This document shows positions 14,008-23,300 of a stretch of DNA of 26,540 nt, in pieces. The position numbers and the translations under genes were made by a program. The first letter of the stretch is position 1. Every line of letters starts with the position of its first letter. The DNA is from SIG454 sp045646365 (lineage in GTDB: Bacteria; Bacillota; Clostridia; Monoglobales; Monoglobaceae): positions 1-26,540 of the forward strand of contig JAZRKP010000020.1 of NCBI GenBank assembly GCA_045646365.1, read 5' to 3'. Below the pieces are notes generated by a model. It did no database searches. It was not told where the DNA came from and saw nothing but the letters and a program-made list of their open reading frames with translations.

Positions 14008-15366
14008 ATGAAAATTTACAGTATTATTCTTGCCGCAGGCGAAGGCAAGAGAATGAAATCAAAGACCGCAAAACCGCTTATGCCGGTTTGCGGAAAACCG
14101 ATTATTGACTATGTTTTATCCGCCACCGACGAGGTTGGCACCGATAAAAATATTGTTGTTATCGGACATAAGGCTGACGATATTAAGGCACACCTTGAGG
14201 AGAGTGTGACTTATGCATATCAGCTCGAACAAAAAGGCACAGGCCACGCGGTTATGCAGGGAATTGAGCCTATAAAAGACGAAGACGGAATCGTTATGGT
14301 CCTTTGCGGAGATACTCCGCTGATTAAAGGTGATGAGCTTAAAACTGCACTTAATTCACATGTTGAGTCAGGCAGAGCCGCAACGGTTATTACTGCGATT
14401 ACGCCAAATCCCTTTGGTTACGGCAGAGTTATAAGAGATGGCGAAAACCTGTCCAGAATCGTTGAACAAAAAGATGCAACCGAGCAGGAAAAGGCTGTTT
14501 GCGAAATCAATTCGGGAATGTATTTCTTCGACATCAAGAAACTCGCCTCCGCTTTATCCAAGCTTACAAATAATAACGCTCAGGGTGAATATTACCTTAC
14601 CGACACAATCGAAATTTTAATTTCAGAGGGTGAAAAGGTTGGTGCAGAGATTGTTGATTTTGAGTCAATCCTTGGCGTTAATGACAGAGTTCAGCTTGCA
14701 AGCGCAGAAGCCGTTTTAAACCGCAGAAATGTTGAGAAGATTATGCTGTCAGGCGTTACAGTTATAAACCCGTCTGCAACATATATCGGAGCGGATGTTT
14801 CGGTTGGTATGGATTCTGTTATCTATCCGGGAACAATCCTTGAAGGGAAAACGGTTATTGGCGAAAACTGTATTATCGGCCCTGACACTAAAATTACCGA
14901 TACGAAAATCGGGGATAACACAGAAGTTATCAAATCCGTGCTGGTTAAGAGTGAGGTTGGAAACAAAGTCAGTGTTGGACCATTCGCCTATATGCGACCT
15001 AACTCAAAGGTTGGGGATAATGTTAAAATCGGCGACTTTGTTGAAATCAAGAATGCCACAATCGACAACGGAACAAAAGTTGCACATCTCACCTATGTGG
15101 GCGATGCTGATGTGGGCAAGAATGTAAACTTTGGTTGCGGAACTGTTGTTGTCAACTATGACGGTAAGAACAAACACCGCTCAACAATCGGCGACGATGT
15201 GTTTATCGGCTGTAACACAAACTTAGTTTCCCCTGTTAAAGTCAACGACGGGGCGTTTACGGCAGCAGGCTCAACTATAACTGATGAAGTGCCTGAAAAC
15301 GCACTTGCAATCGCAAGAGCAAAGCAGGTTAATAAAGAAAACTGGGTAAAACCAAAAGACAGATAA
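14008..15366 (+). CDS. glmU: Bifunctional UDP-GlcNAc pyrophosphorylase / GlcN-1-P acetyltransferase
   Basis: Makes UDP-N-acetylglucosamine for peptidoglycan in two steps. The 452 residues have the N-terminal uridyltransferase (LAAGEGKRMKSKTAKPL at 8-24, then the CGDTPL metal site) and a C-terminal left-handed beta-helix with hexapeptide repeats (IGADVSVGMDSVIYPG onward; HLTYVGDADVG; FGCGTVVVNYDG). This matches GlmU in length (about 455). ATG 14008 is preceded by AAAGG 9 bases upstream; an earlier in-frame ATG (14002) is only three bases from the site. It is followed 18 bases later by pth, and pth overlaps or abuts mfd, the common Firmicutes cluster. Confidence 0.96.
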   Translation: MKIYSIILAAGEGKRMKSKTAKPLMPVCGKPIIDYVLSATDEVGTDKNIVVIGHKADDIKAHLEESVTYAYQLEQKGTGHAVMQGIEPIKDEDGIVMVLCGDTPLIKGDELKTALNSHVESGRAATVITAITPNPFGYGRVIRDGENLSRIVEQKDATEQEKAVCEINSGMYFFDIKKLASALSKLTNNNAQGEYYLTDTIEILISEGEKVGAEIVDFESILGVNDRVQLASAEAVLNRRNVEKIMLSGVTVINPSATYIGADVSVGMDSVIYPGTILEGKTVIGENCIIGPDTKITDTKIGDNTEVIKSVLVKSEVGNKVSVGPFAYMRPNSKVGDNVKIGDFVEIKNATIDNGTKVAHLTYVGDADVGKNVNFGCGTVVVNYDGKNKHRSTIGDDVFIGCNTNLVSPVKVNDGAFTAAGSTITDEVPENALAIARAKQVNKENWVKPKDR

Positions 15367-15384
15367 ATTAAGAGGTAAAATTTT

Positions 15385-15948
15385 ATGTATATTATCGCAG
15401 GACTTGGAAATCCGGGCAAAAACTATGCGGGAACAAGACACAATATCGGCTTTGACACACTTGATGTCTTAGCTTCAAAAAACAATATTAAATTCAACAA
15501 GACTAAATTCCGTGCAGATTTTGGCGATGGAATAATTGGCGGGGAGAAAGTTATTCTTGTAAAGCCCCAGACATTTATGAATTTAAGCGGAGAAAGTATC
15601 CGTCCGCTACGGGATTTTTATAAAGTTCCTGACGAGAATATTATTATTATCTATGACGATATCTCCCTCCCCTTAGGCAAGCTTCGCCTGAGGGGAAAGG
15701 GAAGTGCCGGCGGACACAACGGAATGAAGAGCATTATTTATCAGCTCAATACCGATGTTTTCCCCCGAATCAAAATCGGGGTTGGAGCACCGCCGAATGA
15801 GGATTATGACCTTGCTGACTTTGTTCTTGGTAAATTTTCAAAAGACGAGGTTGAAATTCTTCGAAACACTGTTGACAAAGTCTGCGACGCTGTTGAGAGT
15901 ATTATAAGAAACGGCGTTGAGAAAACTATGTCAAAATTCAATGGGTGA
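15385..15948 (+). CDS. pth: Peptidyl-tRNA hydrolase
   Basis: Recycles tRNA from drop-off peptidyl-tRNA. The 187 residues show GLGNPGKNYAGTRHNIGF, containing the catalytic His19, plus KPQTFMNLSG (Asn) and YDDISLPLGKLRLRGKGSAGGHNG, the substrate groove. AAGAGG lies 9 bases before the ATG. The stop codon TGA (15946-15948) lies 4 bases before the preferred mfd start, and a further in-frame mfd ATG lies within pth, so the two genes are translationally coupled. Confidence 0.97.
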   Translation: MYIIAGLGNPGKNYAGTRHNIGFDTLDVLASKNNIKFNKTKFRADFGDGIIGGEKVILVKPQTFMNLSGESIRPLRDFYKVPDENIIIIYDDISLPLGKLRLRGKGSAGGHNGMKSIIYQLNTDVFPRIKIGVGAPPNEDYDLADFVLGKFSKDEVEILRNTVDKVCDAVESIIRNGVEKTMSKFNG

Positions 15949-15952
15949 GATT

Positions 15953-18900
15953 ATGGACGGATTTATGAAAATCATTGAGGAGCTTGCGGATTTTTCCGAG
16001 CTTACCTCCTCCCTCCAAAATAAAATAACTCCGATAAATCTTATGGGCGTGGCGGATTCTGTCCGTGCCCATTTTATTTCCTGTGCAACAAAAAAACTTA
16101 ATAAAAAAGCATTTGTTGTTGCGGAAAACGAAACCGAGGCTCGAAGAGTGATTGACGATTTAAGTTTCTTCGGCGACGGAAATGTTTTGTATTTCCCACC
16201 CCTTGATTTGCTTTTTTATGATATAGAAGCCACGGGACAGGACATAAGAGCACAAAGGCTCAAAGTTTTATATGCCCTTATGTTTTCTCCCGGAAAATAT
16301 CATATTGTTACAACCAGAAAGGCGCTTTGTCAGGTTACGGCAGAGAAAGACCTTTATCTTTCACTCTCCCGCCGTCTGACTGTCGGAGACGAAATTGATT
16401 TGGAAGAAATCCGCACTTTGCTTATTGATTTGGGCTATGTTTTTGAAAGTCAGGTTGAGGGCAAGGGACAATGCAGTATGCGAGGCGGAATTTTTGACTT
16501 TTTCCCGCCTGAGAGCGATTATGCTGTAAGAGTTGAGCTTTTTGACACAGAAATTGACTCAATCCGTCTTTTCTCGCCTGAGAGTCAACGAACTATCGAA
16601 AATGCTGAGGAAGTTTATCTGACTCCTGCACGGGAAATTATATTGGATGACGAAAAACGAAATACCTTAACCGCCTTTTTGAAAAACGAGGCGAAAAAGT
16701 CAGGGAAATCTGACGACGAAATCAAAGTAAATCTAAGCAAGAGTCTGCTTCGGGATTGTGAGAGACTTGAGGAGAAAATAAACTTCCCGTCAATCCATAA
16801 ATACATTCCTGTTTTATATAAAAGCCCCGTTACTGTTGCAGATTATCTTGACGAAAACCACATTGTGTTTTTTGATGACCCGGGACGGCTTTCTGACAGT
16901 GCAAAGGCTGAGGAAGAGCAGTTTTCGGAGGATTTAAAAGCTCTTTTGGAAAGGGGAATTATCCCCAAAACTTTCTTTAAATACAACAAAAGCTTTTCGG
17001 AGATAACAAAGGAGCTTTCTGCTTCCCTCTTTGTTGGAATGAGCAGTATTTCATACGCCTCACCCGATTACAGACCAAAGAAAATTATAAATGTGACATC
17101 AAAGGGGATAAATGACTATCACGGGAAAATGGAATTTTTCTTTGACGCCCTTTCCTTCTATAAAAAGAATAATTACAAAACCATTATCCTTGCAGGAACA
17201 GAGGGCAGAGCGGAAAATCTACTCACAACACTTTCTGACGAGGGCTATAATGCAACCTATTCAAAGGACCTTGAAATTCTTCCTGAAAACGGCGGAATTG
17301 TTGTTGCCTGCGGAAGTCTTTCAAAGGGTTTTGAATATCCGCTTATCCGCACGGTTATAATCAGCGACCGTGAGATTTTTGGTGGAAGAAAGAAGAAAAA
17401 ATCCCGTTTTAAAGTTGATAAACGGGACAGAATCAACAGTTTCACAGACCTGACTGTTGGTGATTTTGTTGTGCATCAGAATCACGGTATTGGTCAGTAT
17501 ATGGGAACTGTTCAGCTTGACGCAGGCGGCGTTAAGCGTGACTATTTAAAGCTTGTCTATAAGGGGAGCGATGTTCTCTATGTTCCGACAGACCAGTTAT
17601 CCCTTGTTTATAAACACACATCAAAAGAGGGTTCTTCCGTTCGCCTGAACACTCTCGGCGGTGCGGACTGGTCAAAAACAAAACAGAGAGTCAAGAAATC
17701 CTGTGAGGATATAGCCGACGACCTTATAGCTTTATATGCCGCAAGAGAATCCATAAAAGGTGTTCAATGCGGAAAAGACGACGACTGGCAGAGAATGTTT
17801 GAAGCGGCGTTTCCTTATGATGAAACCGACGACCAGCTTTTAAGTATTGCAGAGGTCAAAGCTGATATGGAAAAGCCACGGCCTATGGACAGACTTCTTT
17901 GCGGAGATGTTGGATATGGTAAGACCGAGGTAGCTATGCGTGCGGCTTTTAAGGCGGTTATGAACGGGTATCAGGTTGCCTATCTTTGCCCCACAACAAT
18001 CCTTGCAAGCCAACACACCAACTCATTCCGACAGAGAATGAAAGATTACCCCATAAGAATTGCGTCTCTTTCAAGGTTTTCAACCCCTGCTCAGCAGAAA
18101 GAAATTTTAAAGGGGCTTAAATCAGGGGAAATAGATATTGTTATAGGAACACACAAGCTTCTCAGTAATAAAGTTGAATATAAAAATCTCGGACTTCTGG
18201 TAATTGACGAAGAGCAGAGATTTGGCGTTAAACACAAAGAATATATTAAGGAACTCCGTAAAAATATAGATGTTTTAACCCTTTCCGCAACGCCCATACC
18301 AAGAACTCTCCATATGTCAATGTCGGGGATTCGTGATATGAGTGTTATTGCTCAGCCACCGGGAGAACGATACCCTATTGCCACCTATGTTCTGGAATAT
18401 GACTCAAATGTTATAAGAGAGGCAATTTACAGAGAGCTCGGCAGAGGCGGTCAGGTTTACTATCTTTATAACCGTGTTTCGGGAATTGATAAGGTTGCAG
18501 AGGAAATTTCAAAAATGGTGCCTGATGCAAGGATTGCCGTTGCCCACGGGCAGATGAAAGAGAGTGAGCTTGAGGCAATAATGATGGACCTTTACGAAGG
18601 CGAAATTGACATTTTAATCTGCACAACCATAATCGAAACAGGACTTGATATTCCAAATGTCAATACCATTATTATAGAAGATTCCGACAGACTCGGTTTA
18701 TCACAGCTTTATCAGCTTCGTGGCAGAGTCGGGCGTTCAGACAGGCTTGCATACGCCTATCTGACATTCCGCAGGAACAAGGTTTTAACCGAGGAAGCGG
18801 AAAAGCGACTGCGTGCTGTTAAGGAATTTACAGAGTTTGGCTCAGGCTTTAAAATTGCTCTTCGTGACCTTGAAATCCGTGGAATGGGGAACCTTATCGG

Positions 18901-19444
18901 TGCGGCACAAAGCGGGCATATGGAGGCGGTTGGCTATGAAATGTACTGTCGTATGCTCGACAGTGCTATCAAAGCACACAAGGGGATAATATCCGAGGAA
19001 CAGACAGAAACCCTGATTGATATTCCAATCGACGGGTATATTCCTGAAAGGTATATCACCGCACATTCGCAAAGGCTTTCAGTTTATAAGCGAATTGCCG
19101 CCATTGAAACCCCTGAGGATTTAATGGATATGCAGGACGAACTCTGCGACAGATACGGCTCAATGCCACCGTCGGTTGAAAATCTTCTTGAGATTTCCCT
19201 TATCCGCAAGATGGCATCGGATAAAAAATTCACAGAGGTCAGTGTTAAGGATGATAAATTAAGGCTCTATTTTAACCCCGAAAATCCACCCGAACTGGAT
19301 AACGCAATCGCTCTGGCTCTGGAGAATCCCCTTACTGTTGCAATCAGGAACGGAAAACGGCCGCACCTTGAATTTTTAATTGATGCAGAGGGTAATCACA
19401 AAAAATACACAAACATTATTAAAAAAACCATTGAAAAAATATAA
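15953..19444 (+). CDS. mfd: Transcription-repair coupling factor
   Basis: A dsDNA translocase that removes stalled RNA polymerase and recruits UvrA. The 1163 residues carry the UvrB-like N-terminal region (ENETEARRVIDDL, SQVEGKGQCSMRGGIFDFFP), the RNAP-interaction domain (VGDFVVHQNHGIGQYMG), the motor with Walker A GDVGYGKT (651-658), DEEQ box (752-755), the SATPIPRTLHM motif and the VI box region QLRGRVGRS, then the D7 clamp domain at the C-terminus (from about residue 990). Domain order and length are typical. Start choice: ATG 15953, 4 bases after the pth stop, is preferred, but ATG 15941 (inside pth) and ATG 15965 remain possible because no strong ribosome site decides. Confidence 0.97.
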   Translation: MDGFMKIIEELADFSELTSSLQNKITPINLMGVADSVRAHFISCATKKLNKKAFVVAENETEARRVIDDLSFFGDGNVLYFPPLDLLFYDIEATGQDIRAQRLKVLYALMFSPGKYHIVTTRKALCQVTAEKDLYLSLSRRLTVGDEIDLEEIRTLLIDLGYVFESQVEGKGQCSMRGGIFDFFPPESDYAVRVELFDTEIDSIRLFSPESQRTIENAEEVYLTPAREIILDDEKRNTLTAFLKNEAKKSGKSDDEIKVNLSKSLLRDCERLEEKINFPSIHKYIPVLYKSPVTVADYLDENHIVFFDDPGRLSDSAKAEEEQFSEDLKALLERGIIPKTFFKYNKSFSEITKELSASLFVGMSSISYASPDYRPKKIINVTSKGINDYHGKMEFFFDALSFYKKNNYKTIILAGTEGRAENLLTTLSDEGYNATYSKDLEILPENGGIVVACGSLSKGFEYPLIRTVIISDREIFGGRKKKKSRFKVDKRDRINSFTDLTVGDFVVHQNHGIGQYMGTVQLDAGGVKRDYLKLVYKGSDVLYVPTDQLSLVYKHTSKEGSSVRLNTLGGADWSKTKQRVKKSCEDIADDLIALYAARESIKGVQCGKDDDWQRMFEAAFPYDETDDQLLSIAEVKADMEKPRPMDRLLCGDVGYGKTEVAMRAAFKAVMNGYQVAYLCPTTILASQHTNSFRQRMKDYPIRIASLSRFSTPAQQKEILKGLKSGEIDIVIGTHKLLSNKVEYKNLGLLVIDEEQRFGVKHKEYIKELRKNIDVLTLSATPIPRTLHMSMSGIRDMSVIAQPPGERYPIATYVLEYDSNVIREAIYRELGRGGQVYYLYNRVSGIDKVAEEISKMVPDARIAVAHGQMKESELEAIMMDLYEGEIDILICTTIIETGLDIPNVNTIIIEDSDRLGLSQLYQLRGRVGRSDRLAYAYLTFRRNKVLTEEAEKRLRAVKEFTEFGSGFKIALRDLEIRGMGNLIGAAQSGHMEAVGYEMYCRMLDSAIKAHKGIISEEQTETLIDIPIDGYIPERYITAHSQRLSVYKRIAAIETPEDLMDMQDELCDRYGSMPPSVENLLEISLIRKMASDKKFTEVSVKDDKLRLYFNPENPPELDNAIALALENPLTVAIRNGKRPHLEFLIDAEGNHKKYTNIIKKTIEKI

Positions 19445-19459
19445 ATGATGTAGTATAAT
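19431..19459 (+). promoter_or_regulatory. Promoter of the zinc-ribbon foldase, inside the end of mfd
   Basis: TTGAAA (19431-19436), 17 bases and perfect TATAAT (19454-19459). The -35 box lies in the last codons of mfd, giving this gene its own start. Confidence 0.8.
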
Positions 19460-19503
19460 GAAACGGTATACTTTTGAATTTAATTCACAGGAGGAAATAA
19501 ACT

Positions 19504-20946
19504 ATGTGGAAATGCAGTAAATGCGAAGCTATGGTTGAGGACAACGAAAAGGTATGTCCTGTCTGCGGAGAGGCTATTGAAACAGACGAAACCGAGGCTG
19601 TAACAGAAGAAACAATCTCTGTTGATGCTGAAACAACTACAGAAGAGACAGTTGATGAAACTGTTTTGGACGATACAGCTGAAACTGAGGAACTTGATGC
19701 AGAAGAATACTGTGAGGATATTGTTACTTTTAACGAGCCTCAGGTATGGACTTGTGCGACTTGCGGTGCTGAATGCGAAGAGGACCAATGCCCAAGCTGC
19801 GGTCAGCTTAAGCCTGAAGAAGAGCCTATTGTTGACTTTGTTCCGCAGAAGAATAATAAGATTTACGGTTTTGTTATTGCCGTTGCCGTTGTGGTTGCCA
19901 TTACGGTTGCAATCTTTACATACTTCTTCTTAAACAGATTTGTTGACAAGACCGGCGAAAATCACACTATAACTTATCAGGATATTGAAAACTCAATAGA
20001 CTGTATTGCAGGCGACAAGCTTTCTCTTAAAATTAACGGTATTGATGTTCCGACTTCAACTTTTGAAACAATCGTTGCATCTTCCGCCGTTGTGTATCAG
20101 CAGCAACTTTGCACAGATAATATGGGATTTGTAAGCACATCAAAGCTTGACAACTTCAAGTGGACTGATATTGCTGACAAGGAAACTAATAAAACTCATA
20201 AGCAGATTGTTATGGAAAATGCAGTTAACTACTGTACTGAATTATATTCCGTGATTTCTATGGGTAAGAAGTTCGATATTCAACCGTCACAGGTTGCTCT
20301 TGAGGAAATCGACAAACAAATCGAGGACCACAAGAAAAACTACGGCAAGGACCTTAAAAAGCTCCTTAAAATGAGTGGATACAAAGATGTTGCCCAGTAT
20401 AAAGAAGCACTTCTTCTCTACGCTGATTATCAGGCAGTTGTTGATGATATGGACGCTAACCCGGATAGATACATTGGCGAGGATATGACTATTTACAACG
20501 AGGCTGACCCAAGTACAATTTCATTAAAGGCTATTCTTATTTATATTGACGAAGAAAACGGTGTTGACAAGGCAGCTGCTAAGAAAAAGGCAGATAAAGT
20601 TCTTAAGAAGGCTAAGAAGGGCGAAGATTTCGGCTCACTCGTTGCAGAGTACGACGAAAACGGCTCAACTGCATCTGATGTTATGAAAATAACAAAAGGA
20701 CAAATGACCGCTCAGTTCCCTGAATTTGACGAATTTGAAAAGGTAGCATTTAAGCTTGATATTGACGAAGTCAGCAAGGTAATTGAGGCTCCTAACGGAT
20801 TCTTCATTGTCAAGAGAGTTGCAACAGTTAATGATGCAATTACCTACACAACAGATAATTCAAAGGTTTCTGTTAACAAGAGTCTTTTAGAAGATATGAA
20901 AATCACAGTAAGCTTCAAAGAGCTCTACGACGAGGAAAATAAGTAA
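19504..20946 (+). CDS. Membrane-anchored zinc-ribbon protein with PpiC-type rotamase domain
   Basis: A 480-residue protein with an unusual layout. Two zinc ribbons (C4-C7-C18-C21 and C84-C87-C96-C99) flank an acidic Thr/Glu-rich linker (26-68). A single membrane helix lies at about 120-143, preceded by QKNNK. Then comes a SurA/PrsA-like helical part (about 160-330) and a parvulin-type peptidyl-prolyl isomerase region (about 340-450: ISLKAILIYID..., GEDFGSLVAEYDENGST, GQMTAQFPEFDEFEKVAFKL, PNGFFIVKR). By the positive-inside rule the ribbons face the cytoplasm and the foldase part faces outside. Family knowledge suggests folding of exported proteins; the role of the ribbons is unknown. CAGGAGG is 8-9 bases before the ATG. 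It has its own promoter and terminator. It is not a lipoprotein, unlike PrsA. Confidence 0.8.
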   Translation: MWKCSKCEAMVEDNEKVCPVCGEAIETDETEAVTEETISVDAETTTEETVDETVLDDTAETEELDAEEYCEDIVTFNEPQVWTCATCGAECEEDQCPSCGQLKPEEEPIVDFVPQKNNKIYGFVIAVAVVVAITVAIFTYFFLNRFVDKTGENHTITYQDIENSIDCIAGDKLSLKINGIDVPTSTFETIVASSAVVYQQQLCTDNMGFVSTSKLDNFKWTDIADKETNKTHKQIVMENAVNYCTELYSVISMGKKFDIQPSQVALEEIDKQIEDHKKNYGKDLKKLLKMSGYKDVAQYKEALLLYADYQAVVDDMDANPDRYIGEDMTIYNEADPSTISLKAILIYIDEENGVDKAAAKKKADKVLKKAKKGEDFGSLVAEYDENGSTASDVMKITKGQMTAQFPEFDEFEKVAFKLDIDEVSKVIEAPNGFFIVKRVATVNDAITYTTDNSKVSVNKSLLEDMKITVSFKELYDEENK

Positions 20947-20950
20947 AATA

Positions 20951-20986
20951 AAAAAATCTCACGGCATGAGCCGTGAGATTTTTTTA
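20951..20986. terminator. Bidirectional terminator
   Basis: A 15-bp stem (20951-20965 with 20970-20984) with an ATGA loop, A-tract left and T-tract right. It ends the foldase gene and the minus-strand operon that ends at 20988. Confidence 0.95.
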
Positions 20987-20987
20987 T

Positions 20988-21887
20988 TTACTTTGCAAAT
21001 TTCTGAACACCGAAAATTCCTATTATAATCATCAGTGAATAAAAAATATTGGCAAAACTAAGGTCTGTATCCTTTAAAATTATAATCCCAACAAAGATTG
21101 AAACAACGGTTATAACATTTGAAAATATCGTTGTTCTTGAGATTGGCAGATGACTGTTTGCATAGTTAATAAGCATAAAAGCTACCACAGACGATAATCC
21201 GCCAAGATACAGAATTGATAATAAGAATCTGCCGTTAAGAAGCGGTGTATAAAGCAGAGTCAGGTCGTTTCGGTTTTCAAATAATGCAACAGCACTGAAA
21301 ATAATACTTGCCACCGCAAACATTATATATGTTCTTTCAAAGGCATTAAACTCATCTGAACTTTTTCGGCTTACTGCATTAAATCCAACCGCACACACAA
21401 TCGCCCCAACGAGGAGAACTACTCCCCAAAGGCTCGCTCCGCCTCCGCCTCCGCTCAATAATATAACACCAAGCACAGAGATTATTCCGAAAATCGCTTG
21501 TAAAAGCGTTGGCGGTTCTTTCATGAAAAGTGCTGAATAAATCGTTGCACCAACAGGGACAAGAGCAATCATTATTGCCGCAAAAGTTGCAGACGACATT
21601 TTCATTCCGTAGCTTTCACAGTAGAAATACACAACGGGTTGCATAAGTCCCATTAAAACAACCTGCCAGATATTCTTCCCTTTAAAGTTCAGTTTAACTA
21701 TTCGTAATACAACAAGCAAATTCATTACTGCAAACGCAAAAACAAACCGAAGTGCCAGAAGAACTGACGGGCTTGCATATTTTAGCGCCGTGTTTGAAAA
21801 CAGAAAACTGAATCCAAATATAAAATTTGAAAAGAACGCCGCAAAGGTTGCCCATAAGGTTCTTTTATTTTTCATTATGTTATTCAT
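20988..21887 (-). CDS. EamA/DMT-family exporter
   Basis: A 299-residue membrane protein with ten predicted helices in two EamA halves (about 12-140 and 155-295). Landmarks are WATFAAFFSNFIFGFSFLF at the start, the SAT.AAIMIALVPV.T...F half-repeat, a run of five glycines between the halves, and NSHLPISRTTIFSNVITV. The family exports small metabolites (amino acids, purine-like compounds); the substrate is unknown. It follows the phosphoribosyltransferase gene by 28 bases. The ATG at 21885-21887 has only a distant GGGTG site, so a start five codons later (MKNKRT) is possible. Confidence 0.85.
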   Translation of the reverse strand: MNNIMKNKRTLWATFAAFFSNFIFGFSFLFSNTALKYASPSVLLALRFVFAFAVMNLLVVLRIVKLNFKGKNIWQVVLMGLMQPVVYFYCESYGMKMSSATFAAIMIALVPVGATIYSALFMKEPPTLLQAIFGIISVLGVILLSGGGGGASLWGVVLLVGAIVCAVGFNAVSRKSSDEFNAFERTYIMFAVASIIFSAVALFENRNDLTLLYTPLLNGRFLLSILYLGGLSSVVAFMLINYANSHLPISRTTIFSNVITVVSIFVGIIILKDTDLSFANIFYSLMIIIGIFGVQKFAK

Positions 21888-21915
21888 ATATTATCTGATG
21901 TCACCCTTTTAAGTC

Positions 21916-22470
21916 TTATTCCTTAATTGTTCCGTCAGGATTAAAAAGCGGAAGTTTTTCCAGATAAATCAGGTCTTCTCTGTCCTGAGCATCCCCCTCT
22001 GCAAGAATTGCCATTCTTCCGACAACATTTCCGCCCGCTTTTTCAACAAGCTGTTCAATAGCATTTAAAGACTCACCAGTTGAAATAACATCATCAACAA
22101 TCAATATTCTCTTTCCTCTCATTCTTTCGGCATCGTGACCGTCAAGGAAGAGTTCCTGTTCCTTTTCCGTTGTTATTGAGTTAACAGTAACCTCAAAAAT
22201 ATCTGACATATAAAGTTTCGGTGCTTTTCTTGCAAGAACATAGAAATCATCATTATTCTGTCTTGCCATTTCGTGGATAAGCGGAATACCTTTCGCCTCT
22301 GCGGTTATAAGATAATCATATTCCGGTGCTCTCTTTAAAAGTTCTCTTGCACAGGCAACCGTCAAAGGTGCATCCCCGAAAATAACAAATGCTCCGATAT
22401 ACAAATCGTCTGTAACCTTGCAAAGCGGAAGCTCTCTGTCAAGTCCCGCAATATTCATTTTATAGTTCAT
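21916..22470 (-). CDS. Adenine-phosphoribosyltransferase-like protein
   Basis: Type I phosphoribosyltransferase, 184 residues, soluble. The PRPP-binding loop RILIVDDVISTGES lies at 121-134, with a YLITAEAKGIPLIHEM hood region at about 53-68, as in APRT-like proteins. It probably salvages a purine base with PRPP; the base is not decided by sequence alone. The true start is ATG 22468-22470, with GGAGG 7 bases upstream. An upstream open stretch of 21 codons overlaps the DUF2752 gene and is rejected. It is third in a four-gene operon and next to an EamA transporter, so nucleobase handling by both is possible, but this is inference. Confidence 0.82.
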   Translation of the reverse strand: MNYKMNIAGLDRELPLCKVTDDLYIGAFVIFGDAPLTVACARELLKRAPEYDYLITAEAKGIPLIHEMARQNNDDFYVLARKAPKLYMSDIFEVTVNSITTEKEQELFLDGHDAERMRGKRILIVDDVISTGESLNAIEQLVEKAGGNVVGRMAILAEGDAQDREDLIYLEKLPLFNPDGTIKE

Positions 22471-22487
22471 AATAAACCTCCATAAAA

Positions 22488-22868
22488 TTATATATTTCTG
22501 ATTATTCCAAAAACTAAAAGTCCAATCCCGCACCCTGCCATAACAATCTCCGAAACCACCGTATTCTTTGTTTCGCCCGACTTAACATAGCGATATGTTT
22601 CATACAGGTAAACCGCCGAAAACACGGGTAAGATAAAGAACATAGCTTGGTTATAGCCAAAAGCGGTCTTAAAATCAAGCCGAAATAAAGCCATAAACAT
22701 TCTTGTTATTCCGCAACCAGGACACAAAAACCCCGTCAATTCATTGAAAATACAAGGAATTTTCAATCCCGTCACCAATATCCAGATATAATAACAAATT
22801 CCGACAAAGGCCACTGCAAGCAACGGTTTCAGCTTTTGTTTAAAACGGATTTTCTGTTCCCCGTTCAT
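22488..22868 (-). CDS. DUF2752 membrane protein
   Basis: A 126-residue protein with three or four membrane helices and the DUF2752 signature FLCPGCGITRMFMALF (about 47-62). The function of the family is not known. It starts one base after the stop of the preceding gene, so the two are translationally coupled, and it lies 17 bases before the phosphoribosyltransferase gene. No strong ribosome site is visible. The CPGC pair could bind a metal or form a disulfide, but that is speculation. Confidence 0.85.
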   Translation of the reverse strand: MNGEQKIRFKQKLKPLLAVAFVGICYYIWILVTGLKIPCIFNELTGFLCPGCGITRMFMALFRLDFKTAFGYNQAMFFILPVFSAVYLYETYRYVKSGETKNTVVSEIVMAGCGIGLLVFGIIRNI

Positions 22869-22869
22869 A

Positions 22870-23211
22870 TCAGCCTAATTTATTAAGGCTATCCTGCATA
22901 AGTGCGTAAGAAACAATTCCTAATCCGAAAAGTCCCAAAACAAGATAAACAAGTCCCCTGCTCTGCTTTGGCTCACACTTTTCTTCAGCAACCCTGTCAA
23001 GCTTTTCGCCCATTATATAATACCAATAATAAGCGTATATTCCGCAAGTTATAATGCTGAGAAGCAAAACCATTCCGCCTGAGAAATCCTGCGTTCTTCC
23101 CGACAATCTGTTTGTGTCATCATTTAAAACAATCATCCAGTAAATCGAATACAGGCCACAAGTCAGGAAAGTCAAAACAATGGCAGTCACAACACTTCTT
23201 TTTTTAATCAC
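22870..23211 (-). CDS. DUF4234-type membrane protein
   Basis: A 113-residue protein with three membrane helices. The TFLTCGLYSIYWMIVLNDDTNRLSG segment is split here as TFLTCGLYSIYW and a NDDTNRL loop, characteristic of DUF4234. A second copy-like segment, IITCGIYAYYWYYIMGEKLDR, follows, so the protein is an internal duplication. The start is GTG 23209-23211, with GGAGG 8 bases upstream; there is no better ATG. It is the first gene of the operon, with a promoter 59 bases upstream. Function unknown. Confidence 0.8.
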   Translation of the reverse strand: MIKKRSVVTAIVLTFLTCGLYSIYWMIVLNDDTNRLSGRTQDFSGGMVLLLSIITCGIYAYYWYYIMGEKLDRVAEEKCEPKQSRGLVYLVLGLFGLGIVSYALMQDSLNKLG

Positions 23212-23269
23212 AATAATTCCCTCCGTTTAAACCTCTATACATTTTATTGATTTAATCCTCAACAAATTC

Positions 23270-23298
23270 ATTATAACATAAAAAATCCGTCAAATCAA
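23270..23298 (-). promoter_or_regulatory. Promoter of the DUF4234-DUF2752-PRT-EamA operon
   Basis: Minus-strand TTGATT (23293-23298), 17 bases, perfect TATAAT (23270-23275). It lies immediately after the mtaB stop, with no terminator between, so mtaB read-through into the operon is also possible. Confidence 0.75.
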
Positions 23299-23300
23299 CA

